Part shown: positions 9,866 to 22,900 of the stretch, piece by piece
Layout of the letters: the number at the start of each line of letters is the position of its first letter
Numbering within the stretch: position 1 is the first letter of the stretch
From: Corynespora cassiicola
Taxonomy: Eukaryota > Ascomycota > Dothideomycetes > Pleosporales > Corynesporascaceae
Length of the DNA stretch: 64,000 bases
Assembly: GCA_022059125.1 (NCBI GenBank)
Contig: JAEUWY010000020.1
Span: 124,001 to 188,000 of the forward strand
Reading direction: 5' to 3'
Notes under the pieces: model-generated
The model's database searches: none
Told to the model about the DNA's origin: nothing
Seen by the model: only the letters and a program-made list of their open reading frames with translations
Position numbers and translations under genes: made by a program

Positions 9866-11161
9866 TGGTGATGTTTCGATGGAAGAAATCCTCTTTAGCA
9901 GCTCTATAATGTGTCCGTCACTTTTTTGGATCCCTGTTCGAGTTTTTTGGAGTGGGTATGCGAATTCTTGGAGTGGGTGGGCATGCAAAATTTTAATCCC
10001 GCTAGGCCAGTGTTCGCATGGATTACGCCGCGGAAGGGGAACACTAAAAAACCAAACCGTTACGATCAACAACGCACCGAGGCTGCAAACACCAAGGGTC
10101 ATCAGAAGAGAACCTTAAAACTTATAACTCACTTCTTAAAGCTGTGAGCAAGGTCAAGGCTCGTTGAACTGAGTAAGGGGGCGTTCAAGCTCCGAAAGTA
10201 GTTTTTCCCACCCCTGTACGCGGATATTGAGGAGACTTGCATCGATGACACCCTGTAGATTCCACGGCCGCATTCTAAGGAATTCCGAGGCACAGAGTAT
10301 CAACTGCCATGCCATCCGAAATATAATTATAGATAACAGTACACAAGCCCGCTATCCTTGGGTATTCCCTGTTCTAAGCGCGATCATAAAGATATAACCA
10401 TTCGAAAGCAAATTCTTCGTCTATGGGATGAAAGCTGTTCTGGTATACGACTTCATTGATGTCGCCGCATTTCGGGTATTCCCTTCCAGAAGATCTGTTC
10501 GCATGTGTGCCCAAAAGCAACAGAAGCTTATAATTCAAGCGGGATTGCCCCAAAGTTCTTAGTGTGCACTTTCTCAAGGGGCACACAGCTTCTGCAAGAT
10601 TGAGTCTCAGTACACTCCTGGTCCTGGTATCGAGAGATTGATATACGTAATTTCATGCAGATCGCCACCTGTTAAACCAAGACTCTGGGTTGGCGCCATT
10701 CTGTCGTCATAAAGCTGGTTAGAGTGAGGTTTATAGGAGAATTGCAAACAGCAAAGTCATCATTTCACGAGTTTCCGGCTCTGCCGGATCAGGCAACTGC
10801 AGGTTTTCAAATGTATGAGTGCTTAGCATATTGTTGTGATAATCGTGATCTTGAAATGTTCGTATACTCTCCTTTAATCGTTCACTAATCCCGGAGAAGA
10901 ACAAAGACATAATAAGTTTGTACTAGTTTTGCAAGGTATCAATTACCAATATTCTAAATGGTACTTCTAGCATGCGATAAGATGACGAATTTGAGATGCG
11001 CATTATTCACACTATGTTGCCTCGCACTCGTCAACCAAAAGTGTGGCTCACAAGAGACCTGAACCTATTGGCACATTAAATGAACCAAGCGGCATGTGCA
11101 AGAGAATTATGAGAGAAATAATCATGGATATCATAACAACTAAGAATTTACAAGACCAACA
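9866..11161. other. Intergenic region with one possible gene remnant
   Basis: No complete gene is visible in these 1.3 kb. Apart from the open stretch described separately at 10374-10652, the ORFs are short and lack recognisable motifs. The DNA is moderately AT-rich. Confidence 0.5.
10374..10652 (-). pseudogene. Possible C-terminal remnant of an unknown protein
   Basis: An open stretch of about 92 codons runs without a stop and reads like ordinary protein: YVYQSLDTRTRSVLRLNLAE, then LNYKLLLLLGTHANRSSG and a tail HPIDEEFAFEWLYLYDRA. There is no in-frame ATG at its beginning and a stop directly upstream. No acceptor site that keeps this frame is obvious. It may be the last exon of a lost gene or chance. 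I do not recognise the family. Confidence 0.25.
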
Positions 11162-11760
11162 TCAGGTGTAGACCGCAATGGCTTCGTCAATTGACTGGTC
11201 GAGAACCTGAGCCCCGCTTTCCACCAATGGCGCCTGATCTGCCGTAACCTTTGCCTGTACAGCAGTGGTGAACTGGTTCGTGTGCTCTTTCATAGTTTGA
11301 AGGTTGTCAAGCACGAGGCCGTCCGACTTCATCTTCGCGAAGTCTGGGTACTACAGTGCATGAGCAATTTTACTTCATCATTATTCAAAGCGAAGATGAT
11401 ACATACCTTGGCCTTGATTGCATCGAGGCAGTTCTGGATTGGAGTAACTTGGTTCGCCAAGGCCGAGACGACTTGTGAGCTTCCGTTGTTTGAAAAGGCA
11501 GAACTGCGGGTGGCTATTGCGGTTGCTTGTTGGATGCATTTGTCTGTGGCCTTTGATGTCTTGAGAACCGCCATTGATTCACCAATTACCCCGAACAGTT
11601 TCCCATCGTAGTCATCAACGGCAACATTAAGATCGGCGACGCGACTGTTGAGTGTGTCTATCATGCTGACAAGCTGCATGGACATGTCCACCGCCCGGGG
11701 CATCTGTGGAAAAGCCCAGGTGATAGAGATGAGGGGTAGAATGACCGTGGAGTAATGCAT
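11162..11760 (-). CDS. HsbA-like hydrophobic surface-binding secreted protein
   Basis: Two exons (11760-11407 and 11350-11162, intron 56 nt, GTATGT to TGTAG) give 180 aa. The signal peptide is MHYSTVILPLISITWAFPQ or close to it. The mature part is almost all helical, with heptad-like Ala/Leu/Val spacing, and fits the HsbA domain (PF12296; typical full length about 180 aa). HsbA of Aspergillus binds hydrophobic surfaces and recruits cutinase-like enzymes. Relatives are cell-wall galactomannoproteins of the same fold. The spliced second exon adds a conserved-looking tail (TTAVQAKVTADQAPLVESG). Export to the cell wall or medium is expected. Whether this copy binds plastics, cuticle or wall polymer cannot be read from the sequence. 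Confidence 0.78.
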
Positions 11761-13460
11761 CTTGATGATTTTGGGGACAGTTCAGGCTTAGCTAGAGATG
11801 AGAATATATGGTGAGGAGCTGTTCGATGGAGAATACGAGAGGCGTCTAGGCAGACCCTTTTATGCTCCCTTGCACCTGATTCCGCGACCAGATTCTTTGG
11901 TACGCTTACATCTTCTGGGCTGTGGTTCAATCACTAGTTGACTTCTGGGGTCGTCTATTCGCGATATAGTACTATAGTGGCATAGGTAGTTCCTTTACTT
12001 GGAATAAGATTCCGCGGAGGTTTGGCGCACACCCTTTTTGCAGATGTTTAACGCCCGGAGACTTCGCGGCAATCAGGGCTGTTGCGGGAGACGGGTACGC
12101 AGGGGTTGTTTGCAGCATCTCTGCCTCTCACAAGCCCGGTCTCAACATGGCGCCTCATCAAGGTCAATCATTTGTTGGGAACTGGATGTGCAAAATATTT
12201 CAGAAATTATTCAATGGCACTCTGAGAATGTGGCACTGCATGATGCACCGTGTTCGCCATTGCGTCACTTATGCCTATGCAATTGAACTTCTCAACACTA
12301 GCGTCAACTTTCGGGGCAACGTTAGTTTCTTAGACCCTTATGCATTAAGAACTTCTTCGCGGGTTCCACAGAGCACCTGGTCATCTATGTACCTATTGGT
12401 ACGTCTTGTAATGTGCCAAATGAAATATTTTGCGATGAAAAATAAGTTGTGAGGTGCGACGCTGCGAATACATTTTTATCTTGATGTACTCGAAAGGAGA
12501 ACTACTGTACATTATCTCTCCACTCAAAGACCCGAGTTGCTATCTACTACTACATAAATAACTGATGCAATCATTCAACTTACAGTGGCAAAACACCAAT
12601 AAACTCAAGCCAATGAAAGCTTTCGGGAGGCGCAAAGGTTTGGGTGTGAATGGCTTGGGGTGATACTTCGGACCCTGCGACGTGGCCTAGAATCAGTCAA
12701 TGCAAAAAATGACATCAATGGGGATGTCACACACAAAATTATTACTATTTGATTTGTAAATCGCCCATTTTTCGGTGAAGTTCCAGGAGCTTGCAAACGA
12801 ACGACGCGTATTCAAAAGCATCAAAGGACCTGAGTCACTGAGATCATGAGCAATAGCAAAAAGGAAACACCATTGCTTGCTCAGTGTCCAGTAAACAAGT
12901 TCCCATCACTTTCTCGGATTTTTCTGTTCCGTGTTTCAAGAAGTGGAGTAAATTCTGTAGCGTCGTGGTGGCAGTGGCTAGTTGCATTTCCAAACCACCG
13001 TCGAGAATCTGGCCATCGCCCTGCGATTGGTTCATGCAAGGGAAACTCCCGCACCCAGAGTTCTGCCACAGTGATCAAATTCAAACCCAACGAGCTTGAA
13101 GATTCACAGGGTAATGGACCGGGATGTGCGATATATGTTTTTTGATGGGAAAGTCGATTTCGACCTTTTTGCTCGTACGCCCGTCACGCTAAACCACATT
13201 AGGTACTGTCGTACGCCAAACCACGGCATCATCGCATGACACGATATGAATTCTTGAGAATCATTCGCGATTTTGAAGGCATCTGAGCAATGATGATTGG
13301 TGGTGGTATTTGGAGGGTCAATGATTTGCGTGGGTGGGTATGATGTTGGAGATGTTAGTGCCGAGGAATCTCCGCATCCCTCGGCCAAATCGCTTCTTCG
13401 CCGATGACTCTTCGCCTTCTGCATTGCAGCCTCGGTCTTGCGGCAACAGAACTGTCATGA
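11761..13460. other. Intergenic region, 1.7 kb, no gene recognised
   Basis: Short ORFs lie on both strands (the longest about 108 codons), all without recognisable motifs, ATG-led coherence or splice chains. The right end holds the promoter of the Zn2Cys6 regulator, and the left end that of the HsbA-like gene. Confidence 0.5.
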
Positions 13461-15693
13461 ATGATGCCGAAGGCCTCGAAAGATCGGGAATACGTCTCTT
13501 TAGATAGGGCAAGCCCATTCGGATCGACTCAGAAAAAGGGAACGAAATCTGTCGCGTGAGCACCAATCCACATCGCAACCACATCGTAGGAGCCCATTTC
13601 TAATCGGATGACAGCTGTCAAAAATGCCATGCGCGCAAGGTCAAGTGCTCGGGAGGAAATCCATGCACCAATTGCCGGGATTCTGGCTCTGGCCCGCCAA
13701 ATGAGTGTACTTATCCATCGCGCGACCGCCAGGTCAAGCTAAGCCAGCAGTAAGTACGATAGTGCCTTGTTAATCTCGATCTTAACTGGAAGTAGATATG
13801 TGGACGAGCTTTTACGAGAGAATGAACGTTTGCGCGAAAGCCATGCCGCTCCAGTCCCTGCCTCTGAGCCTCGCAACGGGTCGGCTCGGACTGGTGCAGA
13901 GAGCCAGGAAGCCGTGACCAACCCACTTTTGGAAGACCGGCCCTGGTTTCTCCCCTTGTCATCTGTGGACATGCCAATACATATAAGTGAAGCCGCTGAT
14001 GCTGCATTTGCCACTCGATTCCGCCAGACCTTGACTACCGCTTCCATAACCCATCTTCCTCGCATGAGCTATGTCAGAGATGAGCGAGTGTTGCTGCTAT
14101 CAGATTCGCAGTTAGTATGGCCATCGCCCGCACGAGCCCGTTTTCTGGTCAAAGTTGCCCTAAACACAGTATGCCGGTACTATCACATGGTCCGGAAAAG
14201 TTTAGTTCTCGAGACTTTGGAAAACAGCATTAAAAATGGTGGCGACGATGGTAGGCTGGCTACATGTAAGCTTTGCGCACTTTTTGCTCTAGGCGAAGTA
14301 TATTCAACCAAGATCGCGGCATCCGACGATGCCTTTCCAGGATTGGCCTACTTTGCACGAGCAAGGAAACTGGTGACTATACCTGCCGAGCGGCCGCATG
14401 TAGACACAATCGAAATCGCGCTCCTTCTGGTAAGGGATTCTGGGGCGCTCACTGATATTCAATACTGATCACCCACCACAGGCCATATATTCTTACGCAG
14501 TGAACCGCCGCCACTCGGCCCATCTGTTCGCCAGCTCTGCAGTAAGACTGAGCATCGTCATGGGTATGAATATGAATATCCCGGAGCATCAATACCATAA
14601 TCGTCTATCGAGAGAGCATCGGACTAGATTATGGTGGACAGCATATATTCTGGACAGGACTTGTTCTTCAAAGCTCGGCCTCCCAGCCTCCATCTCCGAC
14701 GATGACATCTTGGTCGATCTGCCTACTAACGACGGGCTAGAAGGGCCTCAAGAAGATTTTGGTGATGTAGAATACATCTTGCAAAATATTAAACTAGCAA
14801 GACTGTCTGCACAGTCCATTACTGCCATTTATAGCAGAAGAAGGCATCGCATACCGTTTTCTCAAAGGGTACAAGCAACGCTCAAAGACCTCACAAAGTG
14901 GATGGAGGCCCTGCCACCTAAGTTACATTTGAATAACGGCGGAGAGCCTGCCATTCAACCAAATCACATTGTATATCTACATCTCACCTTCAATCAGGTA
15001 TGTTGTCCCACCTCTAGGTATGAATCGAGCTGACATCGCCAGTGTGTTATCCTAGTAACACGGCCAATTCTGCTCCACGTCCTTCGAACCCATCATCAGT
15101 CCTGGAACGACACTACCATTGATCCAAACAACGATCTTCCAGATAGTGCATTGACATTGGCCGAAACATGCATTCAGTGCGCTCGACACTCATACCGACT
15201 ACTGAGCGAGGCATGGATCCACGGCTCCTTCGCCATATTCGACTACTTCAACACGCAATACCTCTTCTCAGCCGCCATTTCACTCGCCATATCCAGCCTT
15301 CTGGGCATGAGTCAAAGCCAAAGTGACGGGGACAGCTTCAACAATGCCGTCGAGCTCCTAAAACAGCTCGCTCAGAGCGGCAACTTTGGCGCAAAGGAGT
15401 TTTGCCAGCACATCGACGCGATGGTGCAGGACATGGACAACGTGCGGGGCGCTTCTTGGAGGGGAGGAGGCGCGCAGCAGAGGCTTCTGCCTCTGAACAG
15501 CGAGGCCGGGTTCGCTTTCGCGGGGGCTGCCATGACGGCGGGGATGGCGCTCGCGGAACCGTCGCTGCAGGAGTTTCTTGCAGAGCCGGATCTTAATATG
15601 CAGCCGTTTGACAACCCGACTTTCAACGGGCTACAGACGCCCTATTGGCCGGAGATTTGGGGGGAGTCGGGAGATGGATGGGCCGCTGGGTGA
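13461..15693 (+). CDS. Zn2Cys6 transcription factor with Fungal_trans domain
   Basis: Five exons were spliced by hand: 13461-13555, 13615-13749, 13796-14429, 14482-14997 and 15043-15693. The start of exon 3 could also be 13793. They give about 676 aa in one frame. Exons 1 and 2 rebuild the binuclear zinc cluster: CQKCHARKVKCSGGNPCTNC, then ECTYPSRDRQ, that is C-x2-C-x6-C-x6-C-x2-C-x-C spacing, at about residues 33-60. A coiled stretch VDELLRENERLRE follows, the usual dimerisation element. The middle holds the fungal-specific transcription factor region, with SSAVRLSIVMGMN and RTRLWWTAYILDR (matching the typical W-W-x2-Y/F-x-LDR signature). The protein acts in the nucleus. It lies tail to tail with an MFS exporter gene, so local regulation of that transporter is possible but unproven. 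Confidence 0.88.
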
Positions 15694-16113
15694 GGCGAGG
15701 GTGGCAGCGCCTTTCACACGCAACTGAAGCAGCGCGTAGTCGCCGTGCAACATCACACAACAAACGGTATATCCAAAAGATCCAAAAGATCCAGAAGCTT
15801 TCTAAAGGTTGCGTTTTGTTGTTTGACTATAAATACTGGGTCATTGGTCTTACAGACATCAAACCCTATAATTTGAAATAGTTATAGGTTGGCACAGTTG
15901 GAAATAACCCAGGCTTTCTTTAAATCAATAGAAAGAACATGAGTTCGAAACACCGCCAGGATAAAACCCATAAAGAAGGTTTTCATAGGTTGCAAGAAAA
16001 TGGACAAAGATCCGATGGCAACTGAACTTTTGCCAAATTTTTGGAATTTTAGCGTGTGCTGCATGCATGCTGTGGTGCAATGCAACTAGTAATTCGATTT
16101 TAGTTCTAGTACT
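15694..16113. other. Convergent 3' region between regulator and MFS gene
   Basis: These 420 bases separate the two stop codons. I see only short chance frames. The stretch should hold both 3' UTRs and polyadenylation signals. Confidence 0.5.
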
Positions 16114-17928
16114 CTAAATTTCTGCCATGGCTACACCGGGTTGTGGGTTCAGTGACCTTGTTGTTTTTGCCCGGAGTGACCTCTCCTCTGCCCAAACCTG
16201 CATATCCGACGCATACCACGAAGTCAAAAAAGTCAACAGTCCGGCAACCAGTATAAGCAAGACACCTGATATGATCAAATCAGTATAATCTTCAAAATTA
16301 GAGCGAGGAAATGCGTACCAATCGTTGTGGCCGGGCCAACGCCTATGACCTCTATCAAAAGAACAGCCCCAGCACTAGCGCACGCCGAGAACACATACTG
16401 AACCAGATACTTCCCAGCGATAGTTTCCCTCCGCTTCTTCGGATCCGCCTCTGCAAAAGTCACAAGTCAGCACCGAGTTTCCGTCCACACAATCCAAGAA
16501 TCACAGCCTTACCCGCACAATACGTATTCAACCCCGCAAACGCCGCCATCAACCCTGCCGCCGTGAAAAAGCTCGTCACAATCGGCAACGCCAGTCCCTC
16601 CTTGGCGGTAGAACAGCTGTTACATTGCAGTCCCCATCCATACAGCAGAGACGACACGGGGATCACGGCGAAGAAGGCTAGCATGCCGCTCCGGAGCCTG
16701 TCCTGCGGCCATCGCTCGCCACGCTTGTGTATCCATTTGCGCACCGTCATGTCCGAGTAGCGTCCCCCAACCACGGTACCGAGGAGGAAGCCGGTGCCGG
16801 GCGCGATGTAGAAGAGACCGGATGCGAGTGGAGATGTGAGCCCGAAGCGGGTTACGAGGATGTGGCGGGGGGCGGCGAGGAGGGAGTATTGACACCAGCT
16901 GAGGAAGCCGCAGCTCAGGTACTGAGGATTCAGGTTAGCTTCGTAGATCTTAGGGATAGGGAGCGGCGGGTACGTACGCTGAAGATTATGTTGGGGTAGG
17001 TCATCTGTTTGAGCACTGGGAGGGGGCTGAATTGTGCGAGGGCGTGCCAGCCCTTGATATTAAGGGCGAGGCCTGGACGGTCTGTCTTGCTGGATGGGAT
17101 GGTGAAGGCGGCTAGGATGAAGGATATTCCTATTACGACGACTTGGAGCCAGAGGATGCTGCGCCAACTCGAGTATGTCAGCATGATACCGGCGACGAGC
17201 GGGCCTGAGGCCGTTAGCGAATTGTGATACTACGGTAAGTGCACGGCATAGATTGCATACCCAGAGGAGGACCTAAAACAGTTCCTGCTAGAAAAAATCC
17301 GGCAGCAGTGCCGCGCTGAACCTACAGAAAGATCAACTAAGCGATCTCGAGTCAATCAGCAGTTGTATGCTTACCGGGGGAAAGTATTCTGCTAGGATGG
17401 TGTGCCCCGCGACATGGAAATAACATCCTTGAAGACCAGATAGAATCCTCATTGCTACAAATAAGGGCATACTTGGTGCCAGGACTGCGCCCAATGTCGT
17501 TCCGAAAAGGACTGCGATACAGGCATTGTAGGCCAACCGCCTTCCGATGATCTGCCTCTCTTCAGTAACCATCACCTTAAGCATTCCAATGACACGAGTC
17601 TTACACTTGCTATAGGGCTCCAAACCAATGGCGAAACTCCCATGGCACACAGCAATCCAGCGGTCGATAGACTAATCACTTCCTTCGAGGTGTGCAGATC
17701 CCGCGCAATCTCTGCGCTGGCCGTGAGCAACGACGTACTCGAGAAGCAAGCTCCAAGCGTAGTCCAGCTCAGAACGAAAACCAGTATGTACTTGCGCCAC
17801 ATGGGCAGGGCGTCAAACATCCGTTGCGAGGCGCGTGTTTCAGTGCGTCGAAGGCCATCTTGACCAGCTTCAGATGCTGCGATGGAATCCGTCGGGGAAG
17901 CTTCGATGTCTTTCGAGTGCAAAGACAT
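16114..17928 (-). CDS. MFS transporter, drug:H+ antiporter-1 (DHA1) type
   Basis: Seven exons splice into 493 aa: 17928-17605, 17551-17375, 17321-17261, 17204-16978, 16921-16513, 16450-16319 and 16265-16114. All introns are 53-62 nt with GT..AG ends. The cytosolic N-terminus is about 45 residues long. TM1 (KYILVFVLSWTTLGACF) comes next. The loop 2-3 signature reads WSPIASIIGRRLAY, matching the MFS motif around GRR. LGPPLGPLVAGI fits the DHA1 motif in TM5. Twelve hydrophobic segments fit the length. The protein likely exports small molecules by proton antiport at the plasma membrane, but the substrate is unknown. Its neighbour, a Zn2Cys6 regulator, is convergent. Confidence 0.86.
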
Positions 17929-19983
17929 TTTGGATTGAGGAAACTGGGGTTGATGCTCTAGATTTCATTGCTGGGGGTAATTCGTTCATGTTATAAGTTT
18001 TCGGTGCTTTGCAGGCTGACGTGCGAGTGCTCGGCGAAGTGGAGCGTACGCCGTCGGCGAGAGGGGTTTCGGTGCCGAAAGTGGGCTTTTTTGCTGTTGA
18101 TGACTCCAAACTGCTTGGAAAGCCACAAAAAGACTGTTTTCATTGGCGGAGAAAAATAAGAGTCAGGATTTTGGATGGTGATGCCCAAGGGTTGGGGCTG
18201 TCGCGTGCCGGTTTGCTCGATCGAGCCGGTGTTGTGAGCGTGAAGCCGAAGAGACGTGTCCGCTGTGATGGATGATGTTCCCTCGCTCTTAGGTCGGCAT
18301 GCACAACTCCAAATGTTTCAAGAGTAGCCGTCCTTTAAATCAATCGATCATATGTTGTAGTTTTTGCGAATGCGTTTCCTATTATTCACTCCATTAGTTG
18401 CTGGCATTTGCGTATCCCAGACGAGTTGAGAACAGAGAAACTTCTCAACGAGCTATGTAGCGTCGGAGTAATTGAATCCAGAATCAATTTAGGTGAATTT
18501 CAGCGCCATAGAGGAGTTTAGATTAGTTTTTTTTGGATGAAGACAGGGAGCTTTTCGTCTTTGTTAGTTTAGTACAGGTAACTGCTGCTTGTCAGAGGTT
18601 AAATCAGCTGCCCGCTCATGCTGAACAATTATATAAATTTTGATGAAACCCAGCATGTGTAACCTGATTCGAACACTATGAAATTCTGGCAAGTCATTGA
18701 AGATACAGGTGCCGTGGAGATTAGTAGACTACTTGACTGTTGGAGACTTGGAGCGATGATGCGCACGGAATAGCTCTACAATGGAAAACTGGGCGACCTG
18801 GATACTAAAACTTACTGAACACACAAGAATTCATCTCATTTACCATGGCTCAAAGCTAGAGAGCAGCAAGTATGAACAATAATAAAGAAACGTTGGTGTT
18901 GGGACTGTTCGACCCTCTTGTTAGCCTGTAGCGCCGTGGACACCAAACCACCAACCACCAGCCACTAACCCCCCACCCTCCACCACCCTATTCATCACCA
19001 TTACCCTTCCAGGCCCAGCCGAGCCCACACCCAGCCCTCGTCCCACGGCCAAACTCCCAAGAGGCCGCCTCTCCGCAGCGCAACCAACTCCCCCAACCAC
19101 AGCGATGGGCGGCGCGGCATCGCATATCACGGCCGGAAAAACGGCATGGCGGTGATGTCCGCCAAGACCCACTGTTCGCGGATAGTTTGCGCCAAACCAG
19201 CGAGTGGGCAAATCCCAAGGCCCACCGTGACTTTTGCAGAGAGGACGAGAAGAAGATTCGCAAATTTGGATACCAAGGGGAATCGACGAAGAGGGCGCGA
19301 CTGTGACCTTGGGCGGGGCAGCAGCAAGTGTTATGAGAATCGTGTATGCAACACCACAACACCACACCGCCGCACCCAATGGTCCAACGACCATATTCCT
19401 TTTCCTCCCCCACGTCCCGCCGCCCTCGCCGAGCGCACCAAAGGCGTACGCTTGGCCTCGTGCCCATGGCTGGCCACTACTAGCCCCATGGCGCGCCACG
19501 CGCCACCCCTCTCGGCCCGCACTAGCCACACCTTCCGACGTTCGACGGTTGCGACCGCATACCGGCACCCCAGCGCCAGGGCCGCCGCACACGCAAGCCA
19601 GGCCGGACGAGCATGCAGCAAAGAAAAAGACTGGGCGGGGACGTGCTTGTGTGTTGGTCCCTGGCGATCTGGCAATGCTTAAAGGCGAGTTGGGACCCCC
19701 CCGGCTGGTGATGTGGTCTTGAGTCTTGTTTGCCCTGTTCGCGACGGTACGGTGTTGAGTTCCCACGCGCTGCTGGTCTTTTTCGTTCTTGGAAGGCTCT
19801 AGGAGATATAGTACAAGGGCTGTTGCCAGGCCCTTTCTCTTTCTCTTTCCCGCAGTCTTTCTTGCCTTGGGCAGTATCTCTGGGACTTGAGCTATACGCT
19901 ACGCATCAGTCCACACCCTCAATGCTCTCCTCATGACCCAATCGCCCTCCAAACCATACCCCATAGCCGCACTCGACCTGTAG
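17929..19983. other. Divergent intergenic region between MFS and Ca2+-ATPase genes
   Basis: No gene is supported in these 2 kb. Long open frames on both strands at about 18.9-19.8 kb come from GC-rich DNA with few stop codons. They overlap each other and encode low-complexity Arg/Gly/Pro/Ala sequence. The region likely holds two promoters, and pyrimidine-rich stretches just before 19984 suit a fungal core promoter. Confidence 0.45.
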
Positions 19984-22900
19984 ATGGCCGCCCCAGCCGA
20001 CGCCATCACGTCTGCGACCCCCGAGCGACCCCCAAGACAGACACTTCAATCCCCTCCCCTTGCAACGCCCGCCCTACAGCCTTCAGACCTGCTGTCCAGC
20101 CCCGAAGACGAAGCCTCCGCCTTTGCCTTCACGCCCACGCACCTCTACCAGCTCATCGAATCGCGCAATGCGGCGAGTTTGCATGCATTCGGCGGCATTG
20201 CTGGCCTGGCGCGGGGCCTGCGGACGGACCTGAAGGCCGGGCTGAGCGCGGACGAAGATATCCTCGAGGGGAAAGTAACTCTATCATCGATCCTATCCCA
20301 CGATCCCAACACCGACTCTTCAGCACAAGGTTTCGGTCATGATGGTACCACCAGCATCACTCACCCGCCCGCCCAGCAACCCCTTCCTAGACAGCGCTCC
20401 ACCCCAACATCGAAGCCCGGAGCCTACACCACGCGCCGCACCACCTTCCACACCAACGCGACCCCCCGCAAACCCCCTAAATCCTTCCTCCGCCTCCTCT
20501 GGCTTGCCTACAACGACAAGCTAATGTTCCTCCTCACCATCAGCGCAACCATCTCCCTAACCCTCGGCATCTACCAATCCGTCTCCCCGCCCTCCCCCGC
20601 TCCCTCCGACACTGCAGAAGAGGAGGAGCCCGGCAGCAACATCGAATACATCGAAGGCCTCGCCATCCTTCTCGCCATCATCGTCATAGTCCTCGCAACC
20701 GCCTGCAACGACTTCGCCAAAAATGCAAAGTTCGCCCGGCTCAATGCGCGCAAGGCGGAGCGCACGGCGACGGTCACGCGGAGCGGGCGGCACGTCACCG
20801 TCAGCGCTGCGGACGTAGCCGTGGGCGACGTACTGCACGTCGAGGCCGGGGATGTGGTGCCCGCAGACGGCGTGCTAGTCGAGGGGTTCGGTGTGCGGTG
20901 CGACGAGTCTGCGTTGACGGGGGAGGGGGGGCTCGTGGACAAGGTGTGTGCTTCTGTGGCGGCGGAGCGGCAGCGGGGGTGCTGCTTTATCCTGGGAGGT
21001 ACCAAAGTGGAGACGGGGGTAGGGAGTTATCTGGTGCTGCAAGTGGGTGCCAATTCGTCGTACGGGCGCATCATGATGGCTCTGCAGGACGAGGTGGAGG
21101 AGACGCCTTTGCAGCAGCGGCTGGGCTTGATTGCGAAGCGGATCATTCAGTTCGGGCTCGTGGCGGGCATCGTCGCCTTCACGGTTCTCCTGATCCGTTT
21201 TCTGGTCGATATGGACCGGATTGAGGGGGGCGCGGAGGCCAAAGGCATGGCGTTCCTGGACGTCTTGATTCTCTCGATCACGGTGGTGGTGATTGCGGTA
21301 CCCGAGGGACTACCACTCACGGTGACACTGGCGCTGGCATTTGCCACGACGAGGATGCTCAAGGATAACAACCTCGTGCGGATCCTGCGTTCGTGCGAGA
21401 CCATGGGGAATGCGACGACGATATGCTCGGACAAGACTGGCACGTTGACGCAGAACGAGATGAGCGTCGTTGCTGGGACGCTGGGGACGTCTGAGGAATT
21501 TGCTGACGGCTCCTTCACTTCGACGCGACGAAAGACTGACGACAGGAGTACACTCCCCAGTGCTGGGAACTTTATTCGATCGCTGCCGAAAGCCTTCCGC
21601 GACCTGCTGGAGGCAAGTTTCGCCCTCAATTCGACCGCCATCGAAACGAGCAATCCAGGGGAGTTTATCGGCTCCAACACCGAGACCGCATTGCTCAAGT
21701 TTGGACTAAACCATCTCGGCATGGGCCCCGTCAGCGAAGAGCGATCCAACGCAGAAATCGTACAAATGATACCCTTCGACGCCAAGAAGAAATGGATGGC
21801 CGTCGTCGTGAAGCTGCCCACAGGCCGCTACCGGATGCTCGCCAAAGGCGCCTCAGAAGTCATATTGGAGAACTGCTCAGAGGTGGTACGGCGAGATGAA
21901 CAGGAAGAGTTGGACATTGCCACCGAGACCCTGACCCCCGAAAAGATGTCCCAGCTCGACAACGCGATGCAAGAGTATGCCAACCGATCCCTCCGCGTCG
22001 TCGCAATCGCGTACAAGGACTTTGACGACCACCCTGAATCTCCCGAGCTGTCTGGCCTGGTCTTTATCGGTGCGTTCGGAATCCGCGATCCACTGCGGCC
22101 CGGCGTCATCGAGGCAGTGAGGTCTTGCCAAAAGGCTGGCGTGTTCGTTAGAATGGTGACGGGCGACAACTTCTTCACGGCTACTGCCATCGCGGAGGAA
22201 TGTGGCATCTACACCGCTGGCGGAGTCGCCATGGACGGTCCTACGTTCCGCAAGCTGACTCCGGCACAGCTCGACCTTGTGGCTCCGCGGCTGCAAGTGC
22301 TTGCACGGTCAACGCCAGACGACAAGGTGCGACTGGTGAGGCACTTGAAAGGGCTGAACGAGATTGTCGCAGTGACTGGCGACGGGACGAACGACGCCCT
22401 GGCCCTCAAAGCCGCCGACATTGGCTTCTCTATGGGCCTCTCCGGCACCGAAGTCGCCAAAGAGGCATCCTCAATCGTGCTCATGGACGACAACTTCGCG
22501 TCGATAGCAAAATCCATCGGCTGGGGCCGAGCCGTCAACGAAGCCGCAAAGAAGTTTCTCCAAGTGCGTCTCCCACCCTCAAACCCCATCTCATTATGCT
22601 AATCCGATCCACATAGTTTCAATTCACAATAAACATATCGGCCGGCCTCCTCACCGTCGTTTCCGCCTTTGTCGGCGGCCCCGACGACTCGGCATTCAGC
22701 GTCGTCCAACTCCTTTGGATAAACCTGATCATGGACACTTTCGCCGCACTCGCGCTCGCAACAGACTTCCCGACCCCAGGCCTGATGCTGAAGAAGCCCG
22801 AGCCTAGGACCGCGCCCGTGCTCAACACGACAATGTGGAAGATGATCTTTGGGCAGGCCGTATACCAAATTGCCGTCATCTTCACGCTGCACTACGCCGG

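Noticed and set aside
13461..17928. A secondary metabolite cluster around the regulator/exporter pair
   Set aside because: No PKS, NRPS, terpene cyclase or tailoring enzyme is present within the neighbouring genes.
18921..19766. 281-codon minus-strand frame and overlapping plus-strand frames upstream of the Ca2+-ATPase
   Set aside because: All are low-complexity products of GC-rich DNA with few stops, and they contradict one another. More likely promoter and leader DNA.
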